A stretch of DNA of 12,894 nt from Cacconaster sp045617505. Lineage in GTDB: Bacteria; Bacteroidota; Bacteroidia; Bacteroidales; UBA932. A program made the position numbers and the translations under genes. The notes below the pieces were generated by a model that was given only the letters and a program-made list of their open reading frames with translations, was not told the DNA's origin and did no database searches. The stretch covers positions 1 to 12,894 of the forward strand of contig JAZLIS010000105.1 of the NCBI GenBank assembly GCA_045617505.1, given 5' to 3'. Position 1 is the stretch's first letter; each line of letters opens with the position of its first letter. Of this stretch, positions 1 to 6,609 are shown piece by piece.

Positions 1-221
1 GCGAAGATTTCCATAATCTCGGGACGGCGGACCTGCTCCCATTGCAGTATGCTTTTGACGGGAGTGCCGTCATTGCACGTCATAACGGACGGAAGCGTGT
101 AATTCTCAACAGGCTGCCTGTTGTCCGGGTCGGTTGTGTAAAATTTGGGATAGCCCTCTATCTGCGCAAAGGAGGCGGCAGAGAGAAGGCACAGAGCGAT
201 TGCAAGTGTGATTTTTTTCAT
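1..221 (-). CDS. CE15-like (glucuronoyl esterase type) exported hydrolase, 5' part only
   Basis: This reading frame starts at an ATG at 221-219 and runs off the left edge, giving the first 73 residues. It has a Sec signal peptide (about residues 1-20, ending SFAQ) followed by the same N-terminal sequence as the complete gene at 401-1609. The two differ by only three residues here (K3/R, P32/Q, V46/L). It is the inverted paralogue of that gene, diverging from it across a 179-base intergenic region. The catalytic part lies outside the window, so the esterase assignment is inferred entirely from its twin. Of eleven coding base differences from the twin, eight are silent. This suggests both copies have been kept under selection, or diverged recently while functional. 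Confidence 0.8.
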   Translation of the reverse strand, partial: MKKITLAIALCLLSAASFAQIEGYPKFYTTDPDNRQPVENYTLPSVMTCNDGTPVKSILQWEQVRRPEIMEIF

Positions 222-281
222 ATCTGTCTGGTTTCTGTTTGTTCCGGAATGCAATTTACGAAAAAAACAAACGCAATCCAT
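1..281. repeat. left arm of a large inverted repeat (pairs with 341-621)
   Basis: The reverse complement of 1-281 aligns to 341-621 without any gap: position x pairs with 622-x. By hand alignment there are 13 mismatches, about 95% identity. Two fall in the 60-base leader part and eleven in the coding part. The arm covers the 5' ends of the left CE15 gene and its leader, and it reaches the window edge, so its true outer end is not visible. Confidence 0.95.
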
Positions 282-400
282 TGCACTTTGCGCAATACGC
301 GAGTGACTCGCGTCCGTGCAACCTGCCATCGTCGATTCTGATGGATTGCGTTTGTTTTTTTCGTAAATTGCACTCCGGAACAAACAGAAACCTGACAGAT
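222..400. promoter_or_regulatory. symmetric divergent intergenic region between the two CE15 genes
   Basis: The 60 bases next to each start codon are mirror images with two mismatches, so both genes have essentially the same leader and promoter. A 59-base non-symmetric core (282-340) lies between them. Inside the core is a perfect palindrome with 7-base arms, CGCGAGT-G-ACTCGCG at 298-312, partly nested within a second short pair, TTGCAC (281-286) and GTGCAA (316-321). These could be an operator for a dimeric regulator or simply the hairpin left by the duplication event. Each arm has a -7-like TAAATTGC (364-371 and its mirror) but no -33 element at the usual distance, so promoter assignment is weak. 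Confidence 0.5.
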
Positions 401-621
401 ATGAAAAGAATTACACTTGCAATCGCTCTGTGCCTTCTCTCCGCCGCCTCCTTTGCGCAGATAGAGGGCTATCCCAAATTTTACACAACCGATCAGGACA
501 ACAGGCAGCCTGTTGAAAATTACACGCTTCCCTCGCTTATGACCTGCAATGACGGCACTCCCGTCAAAAGCATACTGCAATGGGAACAGGTCCGCCGTCC
601 CGAGATTATGGAAATCTTCGC
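341..621. repeat. right arm of the large inverted repeat (pairs with 1-281)
   Basis: This arm is the mirror of 1-281 and holds the leader and first 73 codons of the complete CE15 gene. The similarity is cut only by the left window edge, not by a loss of identity, so the duplicated unit probably extends over more or all of the gene. Confidence 0.95.
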
Positions 622-1609
622 GACACAGATGTTCGGCCCCGTTCCGGCTGTTCCCGAAGGACTCCACTTCAGCCTCCTGAAGCCAGATGAGATTGTCTAT
701 GACGGAGTCGCAGTCAGGAGATATGTCAGAATCTTTCTCGACAGCAAGGAAAAACACCATTTCGACATAATGATTCATAAGCCTGTGCAGCACTGCGGCA
801 AGATTCCCTTCTTCGTGGCTCTCAACTTCAGGTCCCTTGAAAATTCATTTGACGGAACCAGATACGAATTGCCCTACGAGATGATTGTCCGTCAGGGCTT
901 CGGAATCGCAGTAGCCTCCCACGAATCCATCGAAGCCGACTGCAAGGACGGGGAGGAGAGTGAGGGAGCGGTCCGTCTCCGCGGTCAGTTGTGGCCCAAG
1001 GATGACCACAGCGCCATTTCCGTGTGGGCCTGGGGACTGAGCAGAATGGCCGATTATCTTGAAACTCTGGAAGAGGTGGACTGCAGCCGCCTTGCCGTCA
1101 TCGGCCATTCCCGCCTCGGTAAGACAGCCCTCTGGGCAGGTGCCAACGACAAGCGCTTCTCTCTCGTGATTTCCAACAATTCCGGATGCTGCGGCGCCGC
1201 CATATCACGCAGGATGTACGGTGAGACATTTGCCGATATCTACCGCAATTTCCCATACTGGTTCGTACCCGCATTCAGCAAATATGTAGCTGGGAAGGAA
1301 TCCGAATTCCCTGTCGACCAGCACGAACTGATTGCCCTCTCCGCTCCCCGTGCCGTCTATGTGGCAAGTGCGGACGAAGATGAATGGGCGGACCCTGCAG
1401 GAGAGTGGCTTGCCGCAAAGGAGGCATCTCCCGTGTATGGACTGTACGGACTCAAGGGACTGTCGGGCAAGGAAATGCCCGCTCTCGGCCATACGGACGA
1501 TTACGGGCAGGTGGCATATAAGATCCGTTTCGGCGGACACGCTCTGTACGCCGACGACTGGCTCGATTACATCAAATATGCGAAGAGGATTTTCGGCCTT
1601 GATAACTAG
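401..1609 (+). CDS. CE15-like (4-O-methyl-)glucuronoyl methylesterase / acetylxylan-esterase-type alpha/beta hydrolase
   Basis: A complete 402-residue exported alpha/beta hydrolase. The start at 401 is chosen because it opens directly with a Sec signal peptide (MKRITLAIALCLLSAASFAQ), and its mirror copy has an ATG at the same place. An upstream in-frame ATG at 239 would read through the inverted intergenic region. The nucleophile elbow GHSRLGK (residues 235-241, Ser237) followed by ALWAGANDKRF is typical of bacterial carbohydrate esterase family 15. The C-terminal GGHALYADDW places the catalytic His at about 380. The acid is probably in the EDEWADPAGE loop (326-335), because the SGCCGA segment (261-266) lacks the Glu seen after the nucleophile in fungal members. 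CE15 enzymes cleave esters between glucuronic acid of xylan and lignin alcohols, in the periplasm or outside the cell. Databases often label such proteins acetylxylan esterase, and substrate specificity is not proven. Its 3' end overlaps the convergent oxidoreductase gene by 38 bases. Confidence 0.85.
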   Translation: MKRITLAIALCLLSAASFAQIEGYPKFYTTDQDNRQPVENYTLPSLMTCNDGTPVKSILQWEQVRRPEIMEIFATQMFGPVPAVPEGLHFSLLKPDEIVYDGVAVRRYVRIFLDSKEKHHFDIMIHKPVQHCGKIPFFVALNFRSLENSFDGTRYELPYEMIVRQGFGIAVASHESIEADCKDGEESEGAVRLRGQLWPKDDHSAISVWAWGLSRMADYLETLEEVDCSRLAVIGHSRLGKTALWAGANDKRFSLVISNNSGCCGAAISRRMYGETFADIYRNFPYWFVPAFSKYVAGKESEFPVDQHELIALSAPRAVYVASADEDEWADPAGEWLAAKEASPVYGLYGLKGLSGKEMPALGHTDDYGQVAYKIRFGGHALYADDWLDYIKYAKRIFGLDN

Positions 1610-2852
1610 GCAGAAGATACTTTTCGTCAAGTCTCATCTCCTTTCCCTGAAGCATCGCCTCGTCTCCGAGGATGCTGAAGACTGAAGCATAGTAGGCCTC
1701 CTCCATTATCGCCTCCGGCATCTTGCCCGTGATGGCGCTGTTGCAGAAGGCCTGCATTATTTCAAACGAACCGTCACCGTCGGCGTTCGGCATTATGGCG
1801 ATTCCCTTGTCCTTGGAGCCGCTTTCGGCATTCCAGCTGGTGCCTGCGAAGGCGGAGTTGGAGAAGATGCCCTGCTCGATGTCCGCAATCAGGCTCTCTA
1901 TGCCACTCTTGCGGGGAGGTTCCTCGAAATAGATTCTCGAACCGGGAAGGTCTATCATCGCATCCTTGCAGAGAATCTGCTCTCCCATTCCGAAATGGGC
2001 GTTGGAGATTACTGATTCGAAAGTCATATTCACGCCGTTGGGGAAGGTGTAAATCACGCATACGCTGTCATAAACTTCGCGGCCGTCCTTCCAATAGACG
2101 ATGTTGCCGCTTCCGATGACCTTCTCGGGCAGCTGGCCGATTGCCCAGGTGCCGTTCTGGAGCTGGTGGCAGGCGAGTTCCGTCATCAGACCCCTTGAAT
2201 ATTCGCGGTAGAGACGCCAGTTGATGTGCCTTTCAAGTTCGGGAGAGGGGACCTCACGCCGCCAGTCTCCGTTGCGGAACCAATAGTTGCGCACATTGAC
2301 CACGGGGCCGTATTTCCCTTCCAGAATACCTTCCATAGCCTTGAGATACTTCGGGTCGAAGAGCCTCTGCTGCCCCACGAAAAAGACCTTCCCGGTCTGC
2401 TTATGCTTCATATAGACCTCGTGGCACTGCTCGATGGTGTATGACATCGACTTCTCGCAGAAGACGTGCTTGCCTGCATCCATCGCGTCCATTGCCATCC
2501 TGTAGTGACGGTCGAGAGGTGTGGCAATCACCACTGAATCGACGTTCTTGTCTTCAAGAAGTTGCCGGTAGTCGGAGTAGAGTTTCGCCTGCGGGAAATA
2601 GGATGCTCCGTCCTCGAGGTGCGGAGCGTAGTTGTCGCACAGAGCCACCACTTCCGCCTGAGGGATGCTCTGCAGATGCTCAAGGTGGTAACAGCCGCGG
2701 GAACCCGGTCCGATGAGACCTATTCTCGTCTTTTCCTTCGCAACTGCCTTGTTCGTCTGCGGACTGCACGATTCAAGCCACGGGAAGTTGGCAAGGAAAG
2801 CACCTGCCACTCCCATTCCACCAAGTTTTTCAATAAAAGACCTTCTGTCCAT
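1572..2852 (-). CDS. Tat-exported Gfo/Idh/MocA family oxidoreductase (copy 1)
   Basis: A 426-residue protein starting at 2852 with a twin-arginine signal (DRRSFIEKLGG, residues 2-12) and a hydrophobic stretch ending near LESC (26-29), where a Tat-lipoprotein cleavage is possible. The Rossmann dinucleotide loop is GLIGPGSRG (45-53). The family EKP motif appears as EKS (133-135, in FCEKSMS), and GLMTELACHQ (221-230) carries the His usually found in the catalytic region. Family members are NAD(P)-dependent sugar or glycoside dehydrogenases and epimerases. Export in folded form by Tat fits a tightly bound cofactor, as known for Zymomonas glucose-fructose oxidoreductase. It is the last gene of a four-gene operon, 27 bases after the ApbE-like gene. 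Its C-terminal tail (about 12 residues) overlaps the 3' end of the convergent CE15 gene. Substrate is unknown, though the neighbourhood suggests a sugar or glycoside. Confidence 0.88.
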   Translation of the reverse strand: MDRRSFIEKLGGMGVAGAFLANFPWLESCSPQTNKAVAKEKTRIGLIGPGSRGCYHLEHLQSIPQAEVVALCDNYAPHLEDGASYFPQAKLYSDYRQLLEDKNVDSVVIATPLDRHYRMAMDAMDAGKHVFCEKSMSYTIEQCHEVYMKHKQTGKVFFVGQQRLFDPKYLKAMEGILEGKYGPVVNVRNYWFRNGDWRREVPSPELERHINWRLYREYSRGLMTELACHQLQNGTWAIGQLPEKVIGSGNIVYWKDGREVYDSVCVIYTFPNGVNMTFESVISNAHFGMGEQILCKDAMIDLPGSRIYFEEPPRKSGIESLIADIEQGIFSNSAFAGTSWNAESGSKDKGIAIMPNADGDGSFEIMQAFCNSAITGKMPEAIMEEAYYASVFSILGDEAMLQGKEMRLDEKYLLPSYQGRKSSSHI

Positions 2853-2879
2853 ATTCTGTATTTTTTGATTATTGATTTC

Positions 2880-3689
2880 TTACTGATTCAGCTCCCTTGT
2901 TTCATAATCCTTGAAGGAACCGAGGATTTCTTTCCACTTTTCCGCAGGGGCGGCGTAAAGTGCGGTTGAGAGTATTTCGCATACGAGCGCGGAACGGCCG
3001 CTCACCGCCACGCTTCTAGCTTTTGAGGCATATTGTCCGGTCGTCGGGTCGATGATGTGGTCCAGTCCGCCGCGTGCCCTTCCCGATATGGAAAGAGCGC
3101 TGTCGTTGAGGAGGAACTCACCGCATCCCTTTGCGGGTGAGACGCTCCAGTACTCTCCGAAAGGATGGTGTCCGATTCCGAGTACCGAACTGTCCCCGAA
3201 ATTGAAGAGCGCCGCTGCGATTCCCTCCTGCGTGAAGGTCTCCCTTAACTTTTCCAGCGCGAAGCCTTTGGCGAAGCCTCCGAGGTCGAGGGTGATTTCC
3301 CCGTCCTCCCTCCTGACGCTGTGGGTGGAGGGCTCAGTGATGTATGCCGGGCGGAAGCGGGAAGGGGAGAGCGCCGCTATGTCGAAATAGCCTTGAGTGG
3401 CGCATCTCATCTGTTCGCACAGTTCCAGCGCGAAGTAGAGAGTGTCGTCGACTCCGGTCATCTCCCGGCTCCTGTTCAGCTTGAAAAGGTCTGACCCGGG
3501 GATATGCCGGCTCAATGAGCGCTCCAGGGCTGTGACTGCGTCCCGGGATTTTCTGCACAGGCTTTCGGCCTTGGTGCGGTTGGGCTCCACGAAGAGTATC
3601 TCCATCTTCGTGTGCATCGCCGCAAAGCTGCAGAACGCCACGGGAGCGTCGGGATTTACGGTGCTGTGTGTGAATTTCAATCCCTGCAT
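2880..3689 (-). CDS. ApbE-like FAD:protein FMN transferase, leaderless and atypical
   Basis: A 269-residue ApbE-family protein; these enzymes attach FMN from FAD to a Thr or Ser of partner flavoproteins. Visible family signatures are LERSLSRHIPGSDLFKLN (55-72), LDLGGFAKGFALEKL (134-148), FNFGD (162-166) and HIIDPTTG (211-218). The late Mg-binding motif normally reading D-A-L-S-T is here E-I-L-S-T (238-242), a conservative Asp-to-Glu change. No signal peptide or lipobox is present, unlike the usual exported ApbE lipoprotein. The start at 3689 overlaps the upstream gene by 13 bases; an alternative ATG at 3716 would add nine residues and overlap by 40. It is the third gene of the operon, between a small membrane protein and a Tat-exported oxidoreductase. 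No flavinylation-type motif (S/T-GAT) was found in any protein of this window, so its target is unknown. Confidence 0.82.
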   Translation of the reverse strand: MQGLKFTHSTVNPDAPVAFCSFAAMHTKMEILFVEPNRTKAESLCRKSRDAVTALERSLSRHIPGSDLFKLNRSREMTGVDDTLYFALELCEQMRCATQGYFDIAALSPSRFRPAYITEPSTHSVRREDGEITLDLGGFAKGFALEKLRETFTQEGIAAALFNFGDSSVLGIGHHPFGEYWSVSPAKGCGEFLLNDSALSISGRARGGLDHIIDPTTGQYASKARSVAVSGRSALVCEILSTALYAAPAEKWKEILGSFKDYETRELNQ

Positions 3690-3919
3690 TTTCCGCAAGC
3701 CTTGCGTATCAGGCATACGATTGCCGCGACAATGCCGCAGATGATGTAGAGGCCGACAGTTATCACGACTACGAAGCCTATCTGGGTGAAGATTTCATAC
3801 CAGGGAGTACCGTAACTTATGATGGCGCCCAGATTGATTCCGAATGCGACGAGGAAACAGGCCAGAAGGGTTCCCAGCACCCACTTCTTTTGTCTGGCGG
3901 TGATCAGTGTGTCTTTCAC
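3677..3919 (-). CDS. small two-helix inner-membrane protein of unknown function
   Basis: An 80-residue protein with two predicted membrane segments (about 13-35 and 47-71), a basic N-terminus (ARQKKW) and a basic, cysteine-containing tail (IRKACGKCRD). It lies 12 bases after the first oxidoreductase gene and overlaps the ApbE-like gene, so it is almost certainly co-transcribed and translationally coupled. No family is recognised. The short loop between the helices is ISYGTPWYEIFTQIG. Its place in the operon suggests a membrane partner for the flavin transferase or the exported oxidoreductases, but nothing in the sequence shows the function. Confidence 0.75.
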   Translation of the reverse strand: MKDTLITARQKKWVLGTLLACFLVAFGINLGAIISYGTPWYEIFTQIGFVVVITVGLYIICGIVAAIVCLIRKACGKCRD

Positions 3920-3931
3920 GGTTGATATCTG

Positions 3932-5371
3932 TTATAGTTCATAATACTCTTTCCATCCTTCTCTCGGCAGAGGACCCCACAGCAGTTGGTTGGCCACGGT
4001 GTCATTTGTAATCTGCTTGGTGTCACGGTCGAACAGAAGCCTTCTGCCTGTCCACTGAGCTATGACTCCGAGGCAGAATACCTGGCTCAAAGGTCCTGAT
4101 ATCGAGAACGGTGAGGTGGTCTTGCATTTGCCCATACAGGCGAGGAGGAAGTTCTCGTAATGGTTGGTCGGCGCCTCGGGCACTTCCGGGAGTTTTCCCG
4201 CCATATCCTGTGCGGCTTCCTTCGGTATTATCTCAAGAGTCGAGCCGTGTGACGCTCCCTTGAATGTCAGAGTTTTGGTGTAAATCTCCTTGCCGGGGTT
4301 CAGCGCGGACGGCTTGATTTTCTGCCCAGCTACAAGGGGTACGTTCGGGTCAATTACGGATTCACCGTACCCCTGCGGCACTTCCGGCAGGTTGTCAAGG
4401 CCGTCATACCAGGTCACATCGACGGTGGGCATCCCTTTTCTTTCAGGGAATTTGAAGAGCAGAGTGGAGGACATCGGGTAGAAGAAAGGGTTGTGATCCT
4501 TCAGGTAGAGAGGGTTCACCTCCTCGGGAAGGCCGAGTTCCATAAATTCGTGGACGGTGTCAAGCAGGTGTGCGCCCCAGTCTCCGAGAGCTCCCATACC
4601 ATATTGATACCAGCATCTCCACTGTCCGTTGTGATAGTCGTGGTTGTAGGGTCTGGGATAGGCGGCGCCCAGCCATACGTCCCAGTCCATCGTTTTAGGA
4701 AGCGGTTCAGCGGCGGGATATTGCGTGATAGCTGGATTCCATTCGTGCCAGCGGCGGCTGTTGTTCATATGGGCGGTGACAGCGGTCACGTCCTTGATGA
4801 TTCCGGCCTCTTTCCACGCCTTGAACTGGTAATAGTTGCCTTCCGAGTGGCCCTGGTTTCCCATCTGTGTCACGACTCCGTATTTCTTTTCGGCCTCCAT
4901 CAGCAGTTCGCACTCCATAAATGTGCGGGCAAGGGGCTTTTCTACATAGACGTGCTTGCCGAGCTTCATCGCCGCCATCGTGATGGCGAAATGGCTGTGG
5001 TCGGGCGTCGCTATCATCACCGCGTCAATCTTGTCCGCCATCTTGTCGAACATCTTGCGCCAGTCCTTGAAAGTGGGGACTCCCTTGAATTTGTTCATTA
5101 TTTCAAGGGTTTGTTCCGCTCCCATATCGACGTCGCACAGGGCGACAACGTTGCAGAGGCCTGTTTCATACATTCCAAGGGCATCATCATATCCGCGGTT
5201 GCCTATTCCCACGAAGGCTATGTTGACCTTGTCACGGCTGACGATTTTCCCTTTTACGGGTTTCTTACCCTCGGATGCGTGAACTATTACTGACGGAGCC
5301 GCTATTGCTGCGGCTGAAGCGATTGCCGAATTCCTGATGAAGGAGCGGCGGCTTATGGTATTGGTTGACAT
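3932..5371 (-). CDS. Tat-exported Gfo/Idh/MocA family oxidoreductase (copy 2)
   Basis: A 479-residue protein with a textbook twin-arginine signal (SRRSFIRNSAIASAAAIAA, residues 7-25) followed by an Ala-rich h-region. The nucleotide-binding loop is VGIGNRG (54-60), then ATPDHSH (121-127), VEKPL (143-147) and GDWGAHLLDTVH (263-274), the segment carrying conserved Asp and His. The many Trp and Tyr residues between 205 and 260 and the C-terminal GPLSQVFCLGVIAQ block match the long Bacteroidota subfamily of exported Gfo/Idh proteins. Family members oxidise or epimerise sugars with tightly held NAD(P); related gut Bacteroides proteins act on glycosides through 3-keto intermediates. That role is only an inference here. 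It is the first gene of the minus-strand operon, with a good promoter 38-68 bases upstream of the start. It differs strongly from copy 1, so the two are not a recent duplication. Confidence 0.9.
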   Translation of the reverse strand: MSTNTISRRSFIRNSAIASAAAIAAPSVIVHASEGKKPVKGKIVSRDKVNIAFVGIGNRGYDDALGMYETGLCNVVALCDVDMGAEQTLEIMNKFKGVPTFKDWRKMFDKMADKIDAVMIATPDHSHFAITMAAMKLGKHVYVEKPLARTFMECELLMEAEKKYGVVTQMGNQGHSEGNYYQFKAWKEAGIIKDVTAVTAHMNNSRRWHEWNPAITQYPAAEPLPKTMDWDVWLGAAYPRPYNHDYHNGQWRCWYQYGMGALGDWGAHLLDTVHEFMELGLPEEVNPLYLKDHNPFFYPMSSTLLFKFPERKGMPTVDVTWYDGLDNLPEVPQGYGESVIDPNVPLVAGQKIKPSALNPGKEIYTKTLTFKGASHGSTLEIIPKEAAQDMAGKLPEVPEAPTNHYENFLLACMGKCKTTSPFSISGPLSQVFCLGVIAQWTGRRLLFDRDTKQITNDTVANQLLWGPLPREGWKEYYEL

Positions 5372-5408
5372 AACTGTATGTTTTTATCTGTTTTCGACAC
5401 CTGTCCTA

Positions 5409-5439
5409 CAAAGTTAATTCTTAACTGTTACAAATGCAA
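5409..5439 (-). promoter_or_regulatory. Bacteroidota-type promoter of the oxidoreductase/ApbE operon
   Basis: Read on the minus strand, TTG (5439-5437), a 20-base spacer and TAACTTTG (5416-5409) match the Bacteroidota -33 and TAnnTTTG -7 elements. The expected transcript start lies about 30 bases before the ATG at 5371. Confidence 0.65.
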
Positions 5440-5470
5440 GATGAAATTTGCTCCGGCTACCGTGCGCGGA

Positions 5471-5501
5471 TTGCCGTTGTGTGTTATTTTATTTAAATTT
5501 G
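5471..5501 (+). promoter_or_regulatory. Bacteroidota-type promoter of the UlaG-like hydrolase gene
   Basis: TTG (5471-5473), a 20-base spacer and a perfect TAAATTTG (5494-5501) precede the ATG at 5528. This supports 5528 over the upstream in-frame ATG at 5378, which would place the promoter inside the gene. Confidence 0.65.
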
Positions 5502-5527
5502 TGAAAACAGAAAATGAAATCATTGTT

Positions 5528-6172
5528 ATGAAGGCGAATCTATTTTCTCAGGAGACTGTGACAGCCCGCGATGGCTCGCAGATCACGTTCACGTTTTATG
5601 CACACGCTTCAATAGCGGCAGCAGTCGGGGGACACAGAATTTATTTCGACCCGGTGGGGGAGAACATTGACTGGAGCTCACAGCCAAAGGCCGACCTGGT
5701 GCTGATAACCCACGACCATTTCGACCATCTTGACAAGGCGGCCGTCAAAATTCTCAATGGAACGGGAGAATATGTCAAGATGACCCCCGGTCAGACCATC
5801 CAGCCGTTTGAAGGTGTCACGGTTGAGGCCGTCCCGGCTTACAACATTACTGAGGGGCACTTGCAATTCCACCCTAGGGAGAGAGGAGATGCCGGTTACA
5901 TACTGACGTTCGGTGGCTCTCGCATCTATGTGGCCGGAGATACCGAGGATAACGAGGATGTATTGTCAATCAGAGATATTGATGTGGCGTTCCTGCCCGT
6001 CAACCAGCCTTATACGATGACGGTGGACCAGTGTGTCCGTGTAGTCGAGGCAATCAGGCCGAAGGTGTTCTATCCCTACCATTTCGGAGGGACGGACGTG
6101 AAGACCGACATCGACGCGCTCGTCGAACGTGTGAAGAGCATCACCGACATAAGAATCAGACCTCTGGAATAA
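5528..6172 (+). CDS. UlaG-like metallo-beta-lactamase-fold hydrolase
   Basis: A 214-residue protein without a signal peptide, hence cytoplasmic. The metal-binding motif THDHFDH (residues 61-67: H62, H64, D66, H67) is complete. It is followed by FHPRERGDAGY (114-124) with a further His, GDTED (137-141) with the bridging Asp, and YPYHFGG (182-188) with the last His. This arrangement and the length (about 210-250 in the family) match the UlaG-like or L-ascorbate-6-phosphate-lactonase-like group of MBL-fold proteins, often annotated only as metal-dependent hydrolase. The substrate cannot be read from sequence. It has its own promoter, diverges from the Gfo/Idh operon and ends just before a bidirectional hairpin shared with rpmE2. 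Confidence 0.88.
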   Translation: MKANLFSQETVTARDGSQITFTFYAHASIAAAVGGHRIYFDPVGENIDWSSQPKADLVLITHDHFDHLDKAAVKILNGTGEYVKMTPGQTIQPFEGVTVEAVPAYNITEGHLQFHPRERGDAGYILTFGGSRIYVAGDTEDNEDVLSIRDIDVAFLPVNQPYTMTVDQCVRVVEAIRPKVFYPYHFGGTDVKTDIDALVERVKSITDIRIRPLE

Positions 6173-6175
6173 AAT

Positions 6176-6205
6176 AAATGGACCGGCCGGACGGCCGATC
6201 CATTT
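6176..6205. terminator. bidirectional intrinsic terminator between the UlaG-like gene and rpmE2
   Basis: Arms 6176-6188 and 6193-6205 pair over 13 bases with one mismatch around a 4-base loop (GGAC). The GC-rich stem is flanked by A/T-rich ends that give a T-rich tail in both directions. It sits in the 55-base gap between two convergent genes, the usual place for a shared terminator. Confidence 0.75.
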
Positions 6206-6227
6206 TATCTTTGAAACAGGAAAGAAA

Positions 6228-6479
6228 CTATTTCTTCCTCTGACCGTAGCGGCTGTAGAATTTGTCAACGCGGCCGGCGGTGTCAACGAGCTTCATCTTA
6301 CCGGTGTAGAACGGGTGAGAAGTGTTGGAGATTTCGACCTTGACAACAGGATACTCAACACCGTTAACTTCGATGGTCTCCTTTGTGTTGACGCAGGAAC
6401 GGGTGATGAATACGTGTTCGTTGGACATATCCTTGAAAGCTACAAGACGGTAGGTTTCGGGATGTATTCCTTTTTTCAT
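6228..6479 (-). CDS. rpmE2: 50S ribosomal protein L31 type B
   Basis: An 83-residue protein with full-length match to type B L31: MKKGIHPETYRLVAFKDMS at the N-terminus, then ITRSCVNTKETI and the hallmark ISNTSHPFYTGK (about residues 50-61), ending in a basic tail (YSRYGQRKK). It is a component of the large ribosomal subunit. Only one cysteine is present, so this is the zinc-free (C-minus) form. It is a monocistronic housekeeping gene, with its own strong promoter and terminator, standing between accessory glycan genes. Confidence 0.97.
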   Translation of the reverse strand: MKKGIHPETYRLVAFKDMSNEHVFITRSCVNTKETIEVNGVEYPVVKVEISNTSHPFYTGKMKLVDTAGRVDKFYSRYGQRKK

Positions 6480-6512
6480 TGCTTAAAAAAATTAGTTTCG
6501 TTTTTCGGACCG

Positions 6513-6543
6513 CAAATGTAATGATATTTTGATGAAAAGCAAA
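6513..6543 (-). promoter_or_regulatory. Bacteroidota-type promoter of rpmE2
   Basis: On the minus strand, TTTG (6543-6540), a 19-base spacer and TACATTTG (6520-6513) give a near-ideal -33/-7 pair, 34 bases before the ATG at 6479. Confidence 0.75.
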
Positions 6544-6609
6544 AATATTCTGAAACAAATTCCTAACTTCGAGCAAACATCGTAAATTATCACTGTAAAC
6601 CTACGGACT

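Noticed and set aside
1..621. Inverted repeat as insertion-sequence ends or an invertible phase-variation switch
   Set aside because: No transposase or recombinase gene is nearby and the arms are coding sequence, not short terminal repeats. Simple gene duplication explains it better.
218..793. Open frame spanning the mirrored centre on the minus strand
   Set aside because: It crosses the inverted repeat and is antisense to the CE15 gene. Its apparent similarity to the plus-strand frame at 42-341 only reflects the repeat arms.
4493..5293. Long open frame (266 codons) on the plus strand
   Set aside because: It lies wholly antisense to the well-supported Gfo/Idh gene and its translation shows no family features.
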